From positions 1 to 7,766 of the forward strand of contig NZ_JAILQF010000095.1 in NCBI RefSeq assembly GCF_024699075.1: 7,766 nt of DNA, in the 5' to 3' direction. The notes under the pieces were generated by a model. That model was not told the DNA's origin. It saw only the letters and a list, made by a program, of their open reading frames with translations, and ran no database searches. The DNA is from Butyrivibrio sp. (GTDB taxonomy: Bacteria > Bacillota_A > Clostridia > Lachnospirales > Lachnospiraceae). Position 1 is the stretch's first letter. The number at the start of each line of letters is the position of its first letter. Shown here in pieces: positions 6,377-7,766 of this stretch. The position numbers and the translations under genes are program-made.

Positions 6377-6383
6377 AATAGCA
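6368..6383. promoter_or_regulatory. Inverted repeat over the hipBA -10 element, candidate operator
   Basis: TGCTAT (6368-6373) and ATAGCA (6378-6383) are exact inverted repeats separated by AATA. They span the -10 element and the predicted start site, a position where a bound repressor would stop transcription. E. coli HipB also binds spaced inverted repeats at its own promoter, but the half-sites differ from those here. This is an inferred operator that competes with the palindrome at 6325-6344. Confidence 0.4.
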
Positions 6384-6397
6384 AAACAAAAGCTCAG

Positions 6398-6427
6398 GTC
6401 ATGGAGAATTTACGAGTCATGGAGAAT
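6398..6427 (+). repeat. 12-base direct repeat at the hipB start
   Basis: GTCATGGAGAAT occurs at 6398-6409 and again at 6416-6427, an 18-base period that keeps the reading frame (MENLRV then MENMSY). Each copy carries an ATG followed by GGAG. The second copy's GGAG (6421-6424) is the only Shine-Dalgarno-like stretch close to the ATG at 6428. Confidence 0.85.
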
Positions 6428-6703
6428 ATGAGTTATCTATGGGACACCCCATCTGACGTAGCATTGAAATTAGCCGGCAAAATCAAAGAAATACGAAGAC
6501 GAAAGAAAATCACACAAAAAGAACTCGCAGGAAGAAGTAATGTAAGTTATGCTACGCTACGCAAATTCGAAAAAACAGGTCAAATATCGCTTGAATCATT
6601 TATAAAGCTGACAATGGAACTAGGGCTGATACAAGAGATAAACAATTTATTTACAGAACCTGTATACAATAGCATCGAGGAGGTAATAAATGCAAGTAAA
6701 TAA
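6401..6703 (+). CDS. hipB: HipB-like antitoxin / transcriptional repressor (XRE family HTH)
   Basis: The likely antitoxin partner of the HipA-like kinase: a small DNA-binding protein that would repress its own operon and hold the toxin in check. From the ATG at 6401 it has 100 residues. An XRE-type helix-turn-helix covers about 27-60 (KIKEIRRRKKITQKELAGRSNVSYATLRKFEKTG), and the tail NNLFTEPVYNSIEEVIN resembles the C-terminal region of HipB-like proteins from related Firmicutes. The start is uncertain. ATG 6359 lies within the promoter, 6401 and 6419 lack a well-placed ribosome site, and 6428 (91 residues, starting MSYLWDTP) has GGAG only three bases upstream; the conserved part appears to begin around SYLWDTP. 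The gene overlaps hipA by 14 bases and contains the hipA ribosome site. Its own initiation signal looks weaker than that of hipA, unexpected for an antitoxin that should be in excess. Confidence 0.85.
   Translation: MENLRVMENMSYLWDTPSDVALKLAGKIKEIRRRKKITQKELAGRSNVSYATLRKFEKTGQISLESFIKLTMELGLIQEINNLFTEPVYNSIEEVINASK
6677..6683 (+). promoter_or_regulatory. Strong ribosome binding site of hipA inside hipB
   Basis: GAGGAGG lies six bases before the ATG at 6690. It fixes the hipA start 14 bases upstream of the hipB stop's last base and indicates coupled translation of antitoxin and toxin. Confidence 0.85.
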
Positions 6704-7766
6704 AACCCTGGATGTTTATTACCACGGCCAGCATGTAGGTACACTTGCCGAAACTCCCGATAAAAGAATTGCTTTTCAGTACAACCACGAATGGCAAAAA
6801 AATGGCTTTTCCATCAGTCCGTTCTCACTGCCGCTACGAAATGATGTTTTTGTACCAAATGAAAGATCTTTAGATCGTTTTGGCGGACTATTTGGAGTCT
6901 TCGCTGATAGCCTCCCTGACAGTTGGGGACAATTACTTCTTGATAGATATTTAGAATCAATAGGCTTAAAAAGAGGTGCAGTAACTACAATAGAAAGGCT
7001 GGCATATATCGGCAAAAGCGGAATGGGGGCTCTTGAATACAAGCCATCCAAGGAATCTGATTTCAATTTCAATAGCGCAGGGCTGGATTTTGATACTATC
7101 GCAAAAGAATGTGAAAAGATTCTCTCATCAAAAAGTTCAGACCAATTAGACATTTTGTTTAAGCTTGGTGGTTCAAGCGGAGGTACTCGGCCTAAAATAC
7201 TTCTTTCCGAGGACAATCGTGATTGGATAGTTAAATTTCCATCCAAAAATGATCCTGAAATAAGTGGCAAGCGCGAATACGATTATTCATTATGTGCCAA
7301 AGATTGCGGAATAGTCATGACCGCCACGTCGCTGATCCCGTCTTCTGTATGCGACGGATATTTTAAAACCGAAAGGTTTGACAGGAAAAATGGAGAAAAG
7401 ATATTTACTATCACATTTGCCGCTCTCCTTGAAGCTGATTTTCGTACACCATCTTGTGACTATGAAACATATTTCAAATTGACTCGTGCACTTACCAAAG
7501 ATGCAACATTTGACAAAGAACAGCTTTACAGGATAATGACTTTCAATATCGCCTCACATAACCAAGATGACCATACAAAAAATTTCTCTTTTATACATAC
7601 TGACCAGCAGGGATGGAAACTGGCACCGGCCTATGACATTACTTACAGCGACACATACTGGGGCGAGCATACAACATCTGTAAATGGTAAAGGTAAGGAT
7701 ATATCAAAAGACGATATCATCAAAATTGGGGTAGGATCCGGTCAATTATCTACAGACTTTTGTAAA
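6690..7766 (+). CDS. hipA: HipA-like serine/threonine kinase toxin, 3' end missing
   Basis: A HipA-family protein kinase; E. coli HipA phosphorylates glutamyl-tRNA synthetase and causes growth arrest and persistence, but this protein's target is unknown. The frame is open for 359 residues to the window edge. The N-terminal HipA subdomain carries GGLFGVFADSLPDSWGQLLL (65-84). A glycine-rich nucleotide loop with GGSSGGTRPK lies at 160-169. The catalytic loop HNQDDHTKN (290-298) contains the proposed catalytic Asp293 and metal-binding Asn298, and APAYDIT (312-318) supplies the metal-binding Asp316 equivalent to E. coli Asp332. All key kinase residues are present, so activity is expected. E. coli HipA has 440 residues, so about 50-80 C-terminal residues probably lie beyond the edge. 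It is co-transcribed with hipB. A diverged role, such as phage defence or regulation of the neighbouring genes, cannot be excluded. Confidence 0.93.
   Translation, partial: MQVNKTLDVYYHGQHVGTLAETPDKRIAFQYNHEWQKNGFSISPFSLPLRNDVFVPNERSLDRFGGLFGVFADSLPDSWGQLLLDRYLESIGLKRGAVTTIERLAYIGKSGMGALEYKPSKESDFNFNSAGLDFDTIAKECEKILSSKSSDQLDILFKLGGSSGGTRPKILLSEDNRDWIVKFPSKNDPEISGKREYDYSLCAKDCGIVMTATSLIPSSVCDGYFKTERFDRKNGEKIFTITFAALLEADFRTPSCDYETYFKLTRALTKDATFDKEQLYRIMTFNIASHNQDDHTKNFSFIHTDQQGWKLAPAYDITYSDTYWGEHTTSVNGKGKDISKDDIIKIGVGSGQLSTDFCK

Noticed and set aside
6132..6389. Minus-strand open frame of 85 codons covering the octamer tract
   Set aside because: It overlaps the end of the LacI-family gene and its repeated HQR residues are only the translation of the tandem repeat.
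6359..6400. hipB start at the ATG at 6359 (114-residue form)
   Set aside because: This ATG lies between the -35 and -10 elements of a well-formed promoter and has no ribosome site; the conserved HipB-like part begins further downstream.
6776..7270. Minus-strand open frame of 164 codons
   Set aside because: It lies antisense to hipA, whose frame shows clear kinase motifs; the product is low-complexity and unlike any family.

Overview
The window looks like chromosomal DNA of a low-GC Firmicute, most likely a carbohydrate-fermenting Lachnospiraceae (Butyrivibrio / Pseudobutyrivibrio / Roseburia type). The support is the AT-rich base composition, strong AGGAGG-type ribosome sites, Gram-positive lipoprotein and CUT1 transporter proteins, and the style of the HipB/HipA pair. 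The genus is inference.

Region 1 (1-4822, minus strand) is a sugar uptake and breakdown operon read from right to left: two CUT1-type ABC permeases (LplB-like, then LplC-like), a solute-binding lipoprotein, and a GH32 beta-fructosidase that runs off the left edge. The permease genes are almost fused: the stop of the first lies one base from the start of the second, and the first gene carries the second's ribosome site. The two longer gaps, on either side of the binding-protein gene, hold hairpins that pair well only in the operon transcript. No ATPase gene is present, so a shared MsmX-type ATPase elsewhere is expected. The GH32 has all three catalytic motifs and no signal peptide, which points to import of sucrose or short fructans followed by cytoplasmic cleavage.

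Region 2 (4823-5265) is a divergent control region. A minus-strand promoter drives the transporter operon and a plus-strand extended -10 promoter drives a LacI-family regulator. Two identical 13-base operator copies sit at the operon's transcription start, and a third, more symmetrical copy lies upstream of the regulator's promoter. This is a simple sugar-responsive local repressor circuit with possible looping.

Region 3 (5266-6252, plus strand) is the LacI-family regulator, intact at 328 residues.

Region 4 (6253-7766, plus strand) begins with seven imperfect back-to-back copies of GTTGATGC, then a 20-bp perfect palindrome and a strong extended -10 promoter. A HipB-type antitoxin/repressor and a HipA-type kinase toxin follow, overlapping by 14 bases; hipA is cut by the right edge. 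The hipB start region contains a 12-base direct repeat that offers alternative start codons.

Nothing here is clearly a new class of system. The least explained parts are the octamer repeat tract, the palindromes around the hipBA promoter, and the hairpins flanking the binding-protein gene.
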